In this document: piece after piece, positions 1 through 6,102 of the stretch
How positions within the stretch are numbered: the stretch's first letter is position 1
Layout of the letters: each line of letters starts with the position of its first letter
Source of the DNA: an uncultured Propionibacteriaceae bacterium
GTDB lineage: Bacteria; Actinomycetota; Actinomycetes; Propionibacteriales; Propionibacteriaceae
Length of the DNA: 6,910 nucleotides
Direction of reading: 5' to 3'
Assembly: GCA_936941515.1 (NCBI GenBank)
Contig: CAKZJI010000153.1
Span: forward strand, 1-6,910
Program-made: the position numbers and the translations under genes
Notes under the pieces: model-generated
What the model saw: the letters and a program-made list of their open reading frames with translations, nothing else
Told to the model about the DNA's origin: nothing
Databases searched by the model: none

Positions 1-529
1 TGGGCTGGGAGGGGCCGATCTGCCGACCTGTCGCCGGATCCCACGTCCGCACTGTCTCGTCGTTTCCCTTGGTGATGAGCAGGGTGCGGCCGTCGCGTCC
101 CGTGCTGCGGATGATGCCGGTGACGTCCTCTGTGTGGCCTGACAGCGTGAGGTGGGGGGTCTGGGGGCTGCGCAGCGCCTGCCGCACGTACCAGCGGCTC
201 TCGTCGACGGCGTTCGGGGGCTGGGAGGTGAACCAGGCCGTGGCCAACTGGCGACGTCCCTGCCGGTCTGCCTCCTCCGTGTCGCCGCGAAGGTGTGCTG
301 CCGCCAGCATCCCTGCCACTTGGGGGGGAAGGCGATATCGCCCGAAGGCCTCTGACATGATGCGCTGAACCAACTCGCCGGGGTCGAGACGATCCAGGAT
401 CACCTCGTTCTCCCCTAGGTGCCTCAGCCATTGCTGCACGCCGGAGATCGCGGGCAGGGTGGCCTCCTCCTCTGGCGGGAGGTCCGTGCTCTGCGAGCCA
501 TTGGAGATCGGGTCCGCGTAGGTGCTCAT
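1..529 (-). CDS. WD40-repeat protein, N-terminal part (cut by window edge)
   Basis: Reading the minus strand from the ATG at 529-527, the frame is open to base 2: 176 codons with no stop, and the gene continues beyond the window. The first ~125 residues (starting MSTYADPISNGSQST) are helical and acidic, and I do not recognise them. From about residue 130 comes one clear WD40 blade: a GH motif (LTLSGHTEDVTGII), then GRTLLITKGNDETVRTWD with the closing WD, followed by PATGRQIG. The WD40 assignment rests on this GH...WD spacing and the DGRTLL/DETVRTWD pattern. Such propellers are protein-interaction scaffolds. In actinobacteria they are often fused to NTPase, kinase or protease domains, but nothing here shows a catalytic part. 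A GAGGAG ribosome-binding site (complement of 534-539) lies four bases before the ATG. It is transcribed divergently from the membrane protein gene at 801. Confidence 0.8.
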   Translation of the reverse strand, partial: MSTYADPISNGSQSTDLPPEEEATLPAISGVQQWLRHLGENEVILDRLDPGELVQRIMSEAFGRYRLPPQVAGMLAAAHLRGDTEEADRQGRRQLATAWFTSQPPNAVDESRWYVRQALRSPQTPHLTLSGHTEDVTGIIRSTGRDGRTLLITKGNDETVRTWDPATGRQIGPSQP

Positions 530-800
530 CCGGCTCCTCACTAAAACTGGACTGTCTGAAAGCCTATTAGCTAAAGCGGGTCAGAGCACGCCCGCTGGGC
601 GGGCCGCGCCGGCGCGTCGTCCAAACCGAGGACACGAGGACCAGCGTGGACGTGTCGGGTGGGCATGCGCGGCTTCCTGAGCCCGCGCAGCCCACGGCGC
701 GGTAAGTGGCAGCACATGGCGCGCCTGGCTGCTGAGGGCTACTGCCTACGGCACCTCAGATCTCGGTGTGGGTGACCCCGGTCGTGGTTAGCTTTGGGCC
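530..800. other. Divergent intergenic spacer with GC-rich hairpin
   Basis: This 271-base spacer separates the leftward WD40 gene from the rightward membrane-protein gene. It should hold both promoters. A perfect 6-bp stem with a 3-base loop (GCCCGC-TGG-GCGGGC) lies at 590-604, followed by a very GC-rich stretch (600-620). On the minus strand a TAGGCT hexamer (complement of 562-567) is a possible -10 for the WD40 gene, but I see no convincing -35 partner. A 36-codon ORF at 665-775 has no ribosome-binding site and no recognisable product. Confidence 0.5.
789..794 (+). promoter_or_regulatory. -10 hexamer TAGCTT, leaderless start at 801
   Basis: TAGCTT fits the actinobacterial TANNNT -10 pattern and ends exactly six bases before the ATG at 801, so transcription would begin at the start codon. 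No Shine-Dalgarno sequence precedes this ATG, which agrees with a leaderless mRNA. The -35 region is not recognisable. The same spacing recurs before purD and the Mrr gene. Confidence 0.55.
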
Positions 801-1892
801 ATGGTCAGGTTCAACACCGATCCCCTGGGTGCCCCGGTGAGCGACCAGGAGCTCCGTGCGTTGAAGCGGCGGCGCGCGGCAGGTGAGTTTGGCAAGCGGC
901 CCTTCCCGGTCCTGACAGTGGTGTTCCTCGCCATCGCGGTGGTGTTCGTGATTGTGCTCGTCACTTTCATGGGGTCCATGTGGGCTATATCAACCCAGGT
1001 CTCCGGCACGAATTCATTGTCGATGATGCCGTGGTTTCTCGTCGGTTTCGTCGTCTTCTTCTGCCTGGTTGCCGGACTCATCCTCTACAGCCATCTTCGG
1101 TCACCTGGTGGGAAGACGTGGCCGCTGCTTGCGCGTCTCGCCGACGTCAATGGGATGCGGTTCGGCCTGTTGTCGCCCAACCCCCAATACCAGGGGGTGA
1201 TCTTCGATGAGGGCCGTGACCGGAAGGCCGTGAACCACCTGTATTCGCCGACGGGCGTGTTCGCTGATGCCGGCCGCTACTGCTACACGACGGGTTCGGG
1301 TGAAAACAGGCAGACCCACCACTGGAACTTCGTGGCCTTCCGGCTTCCGCGACGGGTGCCGCACCTGTTGCTGGATGCGAAGGCCAACAACAAGATGTGG
1401 GGGTTCACGAATCTGCCGGAGGCGTTCCACTCCTCCCAGCGCCTCACGCTGGGGGCGCCCTTCGACGATCACTACCAGCTCTACGCGCCTGGCGGCTACG
1501 GTCAGGATGCCTTCTATCTGCTGCCGCCGAACGTCATGGAGGCGCTGCTGAATGCTCCCGCTGTCTATGACATCGAGATGGTCGATGACTGGCTGTTCTG
1601 CTACACCCAGTCCCCCCAGGATCTCAGCGACCCGGCGACCTGGCGGCTCTTCGAGATCATCACCAACGGCCTGATGGGAACGCTGATGCCAGTCGTCAGT
1701 CGGTACCGTGACCGACACGTGGAGCCACAGCCGGCCATGGCTGCGCAGGGGGTGCCCCAAGCCCCAGGCCAGGTCGCGCCCCAAGGCACACGTCTGCGCA
1801 AGGGGTTCAACAAGGCGGTCCTGGTCTCCGTGGCGTTCTTTGTGGGCTATGTCCTGTTCCGGATCCTCGTCCAGCTCATCTTCAGGATGTAG
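801..1892 (+). CDS. Conserved membrane protein with three predicted helices, unknown function
   Basis: The product is 363 residues. After a basic N-terminal cytoplasmic segment (LKRRRAAGEFGKR, about 21-33) come two hydrophobic helices at about 37-60 and 77-97. A soluble domain spans about 99-308, and a Pro/Gln/Ala-rich linker (about 310-336) leads to a third hydrophobic segment at the C-terminus (about 340-361). The soluble domain has conserved-looking blocks: HLYSPTGVFADAGRYCYTTG, LPRRVPHLLLDAKANN, LYAPGGYGQDAFYLL and YDIEMVDDWLF. These look like a widespread uncharacterised actinobacterial family, perhaps related to DUF3137, though I could not verify that. No catalytic motif is evident. The ATG at 801 is favoured by the -10 hexamer six bases upstream. 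The gene is monocistronic by appearance: 83 bases separate it from purD, which has its own -10 hexamer. Confidence 0.85.
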   Translation: MVRFNTDPLGAPVSDQELRALKRRRAAGEFGKRPFPVLTVVFLAIAVVFVIVLVTFMGSMWAISTQVSGTNSLSMMPWFLVGFVVFFCLVAGLILYSHLRSPGGKTWPLLARLADVNGMRFGLLSPNPQYQGVIFDEGRDRKAVNHLYSPTGVFADAGRYCYTTGSGENRQTHHWNFVAFRLPRRVPHLLLDAKANNKMWGFTNLPEAFHSSQRLTLGAPFDDHYQLYAPGGYGQDAFYLLPPNVMEALLNAPAVYDIEMVDDWLFCYTQSPQDLSDPATWRLFEIITNGLMGTLMPVVSRYRDRHVEPQPAMAAQGVPQAPGQVAPQGTRLRKGFNKAVLVSVAFFVGYVLFRILVQLIFRM

Positions 1893-1963
1893 AGAAATCC
1901 CCCAGGGGAGTAGTGAGGTGTGAAGCGACAGCGAGGTGGGAGTTATCAACCGGGTGGGGCCGG

Positions 1964-1969
1964 TAGGCT
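1964..1969 (+). promoter_or_regulatory. -10 hexamer TAGGCT, leaderless start of purD
   Basis: TAGGCT matches TANNNT and ends six bases before the GTG at 1976, with no Shine-Dalgarno sequence before the start. A weak -35-like TTATCA lies at 1943-1948, 15 bases upstream. This makes a leaderless purD transcript likely. I see no obvious purine-responsive operator in the short upstream spacer. Confidence 0.55.
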
Positions 1970-1975
1970 GCTGCC

Positions 1976-3196
1976 GTGAGGATCTTGCTTCTCGGCTCCG
2001 GAGGGCGTGAACACGCCCTGGGCCGTGCCATCGCCCCCAGCGCTGATGCCCTGCACGTCGCACCCGGCAACCCCGGGCTGGCTGAGATCGGCACCCTGCA
2101 TGACATTGACGCCTCCGATGCCGGGGCAGTCGTGGCCCTGGCCCGGCAGGTCGGGGCAGACCTGGTGGTGATAGGCCCGGAGGCACCCCTCGTCGCCGGT
2201 GTCGCGGACGCGATGCGCGCCGCTGGAATCGACTGCTTCGGCCCCTCAGCCGTGGCGGCGCAGCTGGAGGGCTCGAAGGCTTTCGCGAAGGAGGTGATGG
2301 CTGCCGCCGGGGTTCCGACCGCCGAGGCTCGCGTATGCGAGACCGCCGAGCAGGTCGCTGCGGCGCTGGATGCCTTCGGGCCGCCATATGTGGTGAAGAA
2401 CGACGGCCTGGCAGCGGGGAAGGGCGTTGTCGTCACCACCGACCGGGATGTCGCACTGGCTCACGCCGAGGCCTGTGGCCGGGTGGTGATTGAGGACTTC
2501 CTGGATGGTCCGGAGGTGTCGTTGTTTGCGATCTGCGACGGCACCACCGCGATTCCGTTGCTGCCTGCCCAGGATTTCAAACGCGCCGGGGACGGCGATG
2601 CAGGGCCGAACACCGGGGGCATGGGCGCCTACTGCCCGCTGCCGTGGGCTCCCGGTGACTTGGCGGAGGAGGTCATGACCACGGTGGTCGCCCCAACCCT
2701 GGCGGAGATGCGTCGCCGCAGCACCCCTTTCACCGGGTTGCTGTATGCGGGGTTGGCGCTGACCAGCCGGGGACTGCGGGTGGTGGAGTTCAACGCCCGC
2801 TTCGGTGATCCCGAGACACAGGCCGTGTTGGCTCTGTTGAAGACGCCGCTCGCGAGCGTTCTACGGGCAGCCGCCCGTGGTGAGCTCGCTGCTTTGCCGC
2901 CGCTGGAGTGGCACGACGGGGCGGCCGTGGTGGTTGTTGAGGCGGCGAAGGGGTATCCCGGAACCCCTGTCACGGGCGGCGGTATCGAGCTGCCTGCCGA
3001 CACTGCTGAAGCCTGGTGCCTCCAGGCGGGCACGAGACTCGACGGAGACCAACTGGTCTCGTCGGGAGGCCGAGTGCTGGGTATCGTTGGCGTCGGCGCG
3101 GACCTGGACATCGCGCGTGAACAGGCCTACCGGCACCTCGCCCAGGTTCGTTTTCCCGATGGCTTCCACCGCACTGACATTGGAATCCCGCACTGA
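1976..3196 (+). CDS. purD: Phosphoribosylamine--glycine ligase (GAR synthetase)
   Basis: This enzyme joins glycine to 5-phosphoribosylamine with ATP to give glycinamide ribonucleotide, ADP and phosphate, the second step of de novo purine synthesis in the cytoplasm. The 406-residue product is complete; the family is usually about 420. Visible motifs in order: the N-domain loop GSGGREHA (7-14), HVAPGNPG (27-34), IGPEAPLVAG (66-75), the ATP-grasp segment VVKNDGLAAGKGVVV (139-153), the hinge region IEDFLDGPEVS (172-182), QDFKRAGDGDAGPNTGGMG (199-217), and the metal/ATP-binding VVEFNARFGDPETQ (270-283). The C-terminal domain follows with a typical AVVVVEAAKGYP segment. The GTG start at 1976 is fixed by the MRILLLGSGGREHA N-terminus and by the -10 hexamer six bases upstream. 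No other purine gene lies in the window. All key residues are present, so it should be active. Confidence 0.98.
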   Translation: MRILLLGSGGREHALGRAIAPSADALHVAPGNPGLAEIGTLHDIDASDAGAVVALARQVGADLVVIGPEAPLVAGVADAMRAAGIDCFGPSAVAAQLEGSKAFAKEVMAAAGVPTAEARVCETAEQVAAALDAFGPPYVVKNDGLAAGKGVVVTTDRDVALAHAEACGRVVIEDFLDGPEVSLFAICDGTTAIPLLPAQDFKRAGDGDAGPNTGGMGAYCPLPWAPGDLAEEVMTTVVAPTLAEMRRRSTPFTGLLYAGLALTSRGLRVVEFNARFGDPETQAVLALLKTPLASVLRAAARGELAALPPLEWHDGAAVVVVEAAKGYPGTPVTGGGIELPADTAEAWCLQAGTRLDGDQLVSSGGRVLGIVGVGADLDIAREQAYRHLAQVRFPDGFHRTDIGIPH

Positions 3197-3324
3197 CGGG
3201 TTCCGTAGAGAAGGTCCCAATGGCCCGGTGGGCATCAATGCGTTTTCAAAATTCTGGAGCATGATCAGAAGCCGGTAAGCGGATTTGAATCCCGAAGTTT
3301 TGAGGATTGCTCGCGGGGTTTCAG

Positions 3325-3403
3325 GAGGTTTATTCATGGGCGGTATCAGAAACACCGAACCCCCTTGTCGGAGCCTACTTGCTAGCAGCTGTGAATAAAC
3401 CTC
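3325..3403 (+). repeat. Repeat element copy A, 79 bp with perfect 12-bp terminal inverted repeats
   Basis: The left end GAGGTTTATTCA (3325-3336) is the exact reverse complement of the right end TGAATAAACCTC (3392-3403). The reverse complement of the whole unit aligns with the copy at 6542-6616, roughly three quarters identical by eye including the interior. The left part also matches 4322-4385 in the same orientation. It lies in the spacer between purD and the Mrr gene, 55 bases before the Mrr start. No ORF of note is inside, so it is non-autonomous. A TTATTCACA motif sits at the right end on the minus strand (3390-3398). I do not recognise the family by name. Confidence 0.85.
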
Positions 3404-3445
3404 AATGAATGTGGGTTTAACTCGTGTCGCTGGTGCTCCTGGTGA

Positions 3446-3451
3446 TATAGT
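3446..3451 (+). promoter_or_regulatory. -10 hexamer TATAGT, leaderless start of the Mrr-like gene
   Basis: TATAGT is a near-consensus -10 and ends six bases before the GTG at 3458. There is no Shine-Dalgarno sequence. The promoter lies downstream of repeat copy A, so the gene carries its own promoter within the segment bounded by the two direct repeats. Confidence 0.6.
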
Positions 3452-3457
3452 TCTTCT

Positions 3458-4309
3458 GTGTCTTCAGAACTTCCCAAGTCCAACGAGTTGCTCTGGCCAA
3501 CCGTCTGTGCGCTGCGTGCTCTAGGTGGATCTGCGACCATTGCGGAGCTCAACACTCAAGTGATCTCAGAAGAAGGGTATTCGGAGGAGCAGCAGGCCAT
3601 CCTTCAAGGGGATGGCCCTGGGACTGGCATTGAGTATCGACTCGGTTGGGTTCGGACGTACCTCAAGGGGATGGGGTTGGCTACGAACTCGGAGCGGGCT
3701 GTCTGGACTCTCACGGAACGTGGCCGGAAAGTGTCGGAAATGGAATTGGCCCCTCTGTGGAAGGCCTATCAGACTCGGGTTCGTCGTACTGCACCGTCAT
3801 CACGGGATATCACTGCGGAAGAGGGCGCTAATGTCCGTGATGTCCAATGGAAGGAAGTTCTGCTGAATGAGGTCATGAAGCTTAGCCCGGGGGATTTCGA
3901 GCGGCTGTCTCAGCGCCTGCTGCGTGAGGAGGGTTTTATCAACACCCAGGTCACGGGTCGTTCTGGCGATGGTGGGATTGACGGCCAGGGGGTCTATCGG
4001 CTGTCTTTGCTGTCGTTCCAGGTGTTCTTCCAGTGCAAGCGTTATATTGGGAGCGTCGGTGCCGGAGCGATCCGAGATTTTCGCGGGGCCATGGTGGGTC
4101 GGGGCGACAAGGGTTTGCTGATCACTACGGGGACCTTTACCAGCAATGCCCAGGCTGAGGCTACTCGCGACGGGGCCCCTCCTATTGATCTGATCGACGG
4201 CGCCAGGCTCTGCGAACTGCTGAAGAACCATAGGCTTGGAGTTCACGTCACCATGCGCATTATCGAGGACGTGTCAATTGATGAGGGGTTCTTTCGTAAC
4301 GGTTTTTGA
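3458..4309 (+). CDS. Mrr-type restriction endonuclease
   Basis: The product is 283 residues and two-domain. Residues about 8-100 look like the Mrr N-terminal winged-helix domain (LLWPTVCALRALGGSATIAE, then YRLGWVRTYLKGMGL and WTLTERGRKV), which binds DNA. Residues about 133-255 are the Mrr catalytic domain of the PD-(D/E)xK nuclease fold. It has the leading Glu in SPGDFERLSQRLL (E148), the acidic loop GRSGDGGIDG (D175) and FFQCKRY with Q192-x-K194. TGTFTSNAQAEA and IDLIDGARLCELL complete the fold. In this family, the enzymes are type IV, cutting methylated DNA as stand-alone proteins with no partner methylase; none is present here. The size is close to that of E. coli Mrr (about 300). The GTG at 3458 is supported by the -10 hexamer six bases upstream. 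All catalytic residues are present, so it is likely functional. Repeat copies in the same orientation lie on both sides. Confidence 0.92.
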   Translation: MSSELPKSNELLWPTVCALRALGGSATIAELNTQVISEEGYSEEQQAILQGDGPGTGIEYRLGWVRTYLKGMGLATNSERAVWTLTERGRKVSEMELAPLWKAYQTRVRRTAPSSRDITAEEGANVRDVQWKEVLLNEVMKLSPGDFERLSQRLLREEGFINTQVTGRSGDGGIDGQGVYRLSLLSFQVFFQCKRYIGSVGAGAIRDFRGAMVGRGDKGLLITTGTFTSNAQAEATRDGAPPIDLIDGARLCELLKNHRLGVHVTMRIIEDVSIDEGFFRNGF

Positions 4310-4321
4310 TTCCGACTCAGA

Positions 4322-4502
4322 GAGGTGTATTCGCGGGAGGGCCAAAAGCAGCGAAACCCCTTGCCGGAGCTCGGTTGATATAGCTCGCATTTAACAAAAT
4401 CTAAATGTTTCCCTGATTTTCAGGCCTGTGCGGTGGGGGTTTGCTTTATCCAAGACGGCAGGTTTTGTGTTAAGGGCGCTATGGCAGCTGTGAATAACCC
4501 TC
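4322..4502 (+). repeat. Repeat element copy C, divergent and enlarged (181 bp)
   Basis: The left end GAGGTGTATTCG (4322-4333) and following bases align with copy A in the same orientation: both share a CCCCTTG(C/T)CGGAGC core about 35 bases in. The right end at 4486-4502 (CAGCTG, then TGAATAACCCTC) matches A's right end. The two terminal arms differ from perfect pairing at three positions. About 100 bases with their own inverted repeat separate the matching halves, which explains the greater length. A TTATTCACA motif is present on the minus strand at 4489-4497. The copy begins 12 bases after the Mrr stop codon and ends where the truncated DUF6883 frame begins. Confidence 0.65.
4386..4478. repeat. 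Nested inverted repeat inside copy C
   Basis: CGCATTTAACAAAA (4386-4399) is partly mirrored by TTTTGTGTTAAGGGCG (4463-4478). The core TTAACAAAA pairs with TTTTG-TTAA apart from a two-base insertion. The 93-bp unit sits where copy C loses similarity to copy A, as if a second small element had inserted into it. It is AT-rich and contains no ORF. It could also act as an RNA hairpin after the Mrr gene, but there is no terminal T-run. Confidence 0.45.
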
Positions 4503-4836
4503 AAGGTTTATCTCCAACAGCAAGGGGGATTGTCTTGACATAACTCGGGTTACGATTCCTGAAGGAAAATTTGGGTATCTGCTTGAAAATCCCAGTAAGG
4601 CCGGCGTCTTCAAGGAATCTATGGGCTTTGAGCGATCAGCGCTGGATAAAGCTCTCCGAAGTCATCTGGCGACGAATTTTGGAGGTGCATCTGAGTCGAT
4701 TCCGATCCCCGGCGAAGGTAGGAAGTTCACTGTCAAAGGCCCCATGACAGGTCCAAGTGGTCAGACGTGGGATATCAGGTCAGCTTGGGGTGTTGATCCG
4801 GATGGTACTATTCGTTTAATCACAGCCACCCCATGA
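4498..4836 (+). pseudogene. DUF6883-domain toxin-tip remnant, 5' truncated
   Basis: The frame is open from 4498, just after an in-frame TAA (4495-4497) inside repeat copy C. It encodes about 112 residues with a full-looking DUF6883 domain: TRVTIPEGKFGYLLENPSKA, then VFKESMGFERSALDKALRSH, GRKFTVKGPMTGPSGQTWDI and a final DPDGTIRLITATP. This domain is known mostly as a C-terminal tip of polymorphic toxins and related secreted proteins; its activity is not settled. No ATG, GTG or TTG occurs in frame before the ATG at 4621, which would drop the first third of the domain. An AAGGA lies four bases before that ATG, so a 71-residue product (4621-4836) is possible. I read it as an orphan tip separated from its delivery part. 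The stop overlaps the next start as ATGA. Confidence 0.65.
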
Positions 4837-5309
4837 AAGTTGCGAAAATGAGACAGATTTTTGTGCACAAAGATCATTTCTATGAAATTCACGTAATCCC
4901 TGCCGAAGATCATCGGAGGGATCGTGTCAGAATTGTTATGGACGGCCAATGCGAGTGGCTGTTGGGAATTTCAGGCTGGCAGAGCATCTCCCTGGGTTCT
5001 GGAGATGGAGTGGCCTATCTTTGGTCGGCCCGGGAGGTCGTGGAATTGCCGCAAGCTCCTGGGGTAGAGCTCCGGATAGTCAGGACTGACGAGGATCTGC
5101 TGCTGGCCTTCTACATCGACGACGGCTGGCTGCTTGTGTGCGAGACGTCAATTCGTCGACTCGTCGGCGAAACAGAGACGGCGAGACGTGAGCTTGGAGA
5201 GATCGTGGACAACGCCTTGTGGGAAGGCAATACGCTTCACGTTCATGATATGGCGGGAAAGGAGATCTCGCTGCAAATAAAGGAGGAGTATTTGGAGGAG
5301 GTTGCTTGA
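4833..5309 (+). CDS. Acidic protein of unknown function, candidate immunity protein
   Basis: The product has 158 residues, is acidic and has no signal peptide or membrane helix, so it should be cytoplasmic. The sequence alternates short hydrophobic strands, suggesting a mostly beta fold: FYEIHVIPAED, VAYLWSAREVVELP, LLLAFYIDDGWLLVCETSIR and NTLHVHDMAGKEISLQIKEE. I do not recognise a named family. The ATG overlaps the DUF6883 stop by four bases (ATGA) and has no ribosome-binding site of its own, so its translation is probably coupled. A cytoplasmic acidic protein directly behind a toxin-type domain is the usual position of an immunity protein; that role is inferred from context only. It could instead be a co-transferred gene of unrelated function. 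Confidence 0.75.
   Translation: MKVAKMRQIFVHKDHFYEIHVIPAEDHRRDRVRIVMDGQCEWLLGISGWQSISLGSGDGVAYLWSAREVVELPQAPGVELRIVRTDEDLLLAFYIDDGWLLVCETSIRRLVGETETARRELGEIVDNALWEGNTLHVHDMAGKEISLQIKEEYLEEVA
5294..5301 (+). promoter_or_regulatory. Strong ribosome-binding site GGAGGAGG for 5309
   Basis: GGAGGAGG ends seven bases before the ATG at 5309, which overlaps the previous stop in TGATG. This is the best Shine-Dalgarno sequence of the window. It identifies the true start of a reading frame that is soon interrupted by a TAG. Confidence 0.7.
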
Positions 5310-5671
5310 TGACCGCCGACTCGTTCTTGGCGCATGTGCGTTTCCTGACTCGGGGCGAGGGAGGGCGTAGTAGTTCCCCGCGTAATCCAGCAGTGAGTCA
5401 GGTGGCTGTTCCGCCTTTCCACACCTCCTGTCATGTGATGGCAGTCGATGATGATGGCTCTCCGTTGGACGGCTAGGGGTTCATCGAATTGGGGGAAACC
5501 ACGCTCACTCGCGTGGTGGTATGGGGTGCTGAGCACTGCATGTCGGAACTTGAGCTGCTAGGCCCTGAAGTCGAGTTCTTTGAAGGCTCCACGCTGGCGG
5601 CTCGGGGAAGACGGGCAGACAAGGAGCTGCTGGAGCCGACACCCGAAAAGATCAAGAAATTCATCAAATAA
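5309..5671 (+). pseudogene. EF-Tu domain III-like protein interrupted by an in-frame TAG
   Basis: From the ATG at 5309, 55 codons run to a TAG at 5474-5476. The same frame then stays open to the TAA ending at 5671, so the unbroken protein would have been 120 residues. Before the stop: SFLAHVRFLTRGEGGR and CHVMAVDDDGSPLDG. After it: GFIELGETTLTRVVVWG, MSELELLGPEVEFFEGSTLA and a charged tail EPTPEKIKKFIK. The order VRFLTxxEGGR ... GFIELGE ... VEFFEGSTLAARG resembles the small beta-barrel of EF-Tu C-terminal domain relatives found as stand-alone bacterial proteins; this is recognition by eye. A TTG at 5489 could restart the second part (60 residues). The strong ribosome-binding site and overlap with 4833-5309 show it belongs to the same operon. 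A single C-to-T change in CAG could have made the TAG. Confidence 0.6.
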
Positions 5672-5764
5672 AAACTCGTATGAAAACACTATTTCACCGA
5701 GGTGGCGGCTGCCAGAATCTGATCCTGTCCAGCATGGTTATCCTACGAATATAGATATATTTCA

Positions 5765-6031
5765 ATGTGCAGTGGCAGCAGTGTTTATTGTCGTGTGTGC
5801 GGCTATCTTCCGCCTGATCCTCCGTGGGAGGTGGGTGGCCGAGAGCCTTCGTTTGAGGTGTGTTCCTGCTGCGGTGTTGAGTGGGGCTACGAAGACTCCT
5901 CGCCAGCTGGCGTTGCGCGTTATCGAAGTCGTTGGCTTGCAGCTGGAGGGGTGTGGCAGGACAAGCGAACTCCACATGACGGACTTGATGCAGAGGCCCG
6001 GATGGCAAGAGTGCTTCACTGGGAGACGTGA
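5765..6031 (+). CDS. Small zinc-ribbon protein of unknown function
   Basis: The 88-residue product has two cysteine pairs, C9-x2-C12 (YCRVCGY) and C33-x2-C36 (VCSCCGVE), forming one zinc-ribbon site. The blocks CGYLPPDPPW, EPSFEVCSCCGVEWGYEDSS and RYRSRWLAAGGVW match a common bacterial hypothetical protein that I have seen near toxin-immunity loci; no biochemical role is established to my knowledge. The ATG at 5765 is the only standard start after an upstream stop at 5720-5722 that keeps the first CxxC. No ribosome-binding site is seen, but an AT-rich TATAGATATATT (5750-5761) just upstream may be a promoter. Its TGA overlaps a GTG (GTGA at 6028-6031) in frame with the next gene, so the two are probably one transcript. 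Confidence 0.85.
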   Translation: MCSGSSVYCRVCGYLPPDPPWEVGGREPSFEVCSCCGVEWGYEDSSPAGVARYRSRWLAAGGVWQDKRTPHDGLDAEARMARVLHWET

Positions 6032-6090
6032 CGGAGGCCATGACAGACACCGGGTCGAGTGCCCGTGCCGATGCGATGGTCGCAGTCGAT

Positions 6091-6095
6091 AGGAG
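6091..6095 (+). promoter_or_regulatory. Ribosome-binding site AGGAG deciding the start at 6103
   Basis: AGGAG is followed by in-frame GTG (6100), GTG (6103) and ATG (6106) codons at spacings of 4, 7 and 10 bases. The GTG at 6103 has the best spacing. The competing upstream start, GTG 6028, overlaps the previous stop but has only GGGAG two bases away. Confidence 0.5.
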
Positions 6096-6102
6096 ATCAG
6101 TG

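Noticed and set aside
665..775. A 36-codon ORF in the divergent spacer
   Set aside because: It has no ribosome-binding site or leaderless promoter and no recognisable sequence pattern.
1898..1909. A TCCCC-CA-GGGGA palindrome just after the membrane protein gene as a terminator
   Set aside because: The loop is too tight, the stem is short, and there is no T-run.
1101..2387. A 428-codon open frame on the minus strand
   Set aside because: It runs antisense across the membrane protein gene and into purD. It is rich in Arg, Pro and Gly, has no recognisable domain, and is the expected by-product of high-GC codon use.
3279..3294. A tRNA T-arm-like sequence (ATTTGAATCCCG), possibly a tRNA-derived attachment site
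   Set aside because: The stem does not pair properly, the invariant G53 and C56 are absent, and no CCA end or other arms are present.
3800..4246. A 148-codon minus-strand frame inside the Mrr gene
   Set aside because: It is fully antisense to the catalytic domain of a clear gene and has no domain of its own.
3325..4502. Repeats flanking the Mrr gene as integron attC sites
   Set aside because: They lack the paired GTTRRRY/RYYYAAC core sites, and no integrase is in the window.
4535..4540. A perfect -35 hexamer TTGACA
   Set aside because: No -10-like hexamer lies 16-18 bases downstream, and the sequence is inside the DUF6883 frame.
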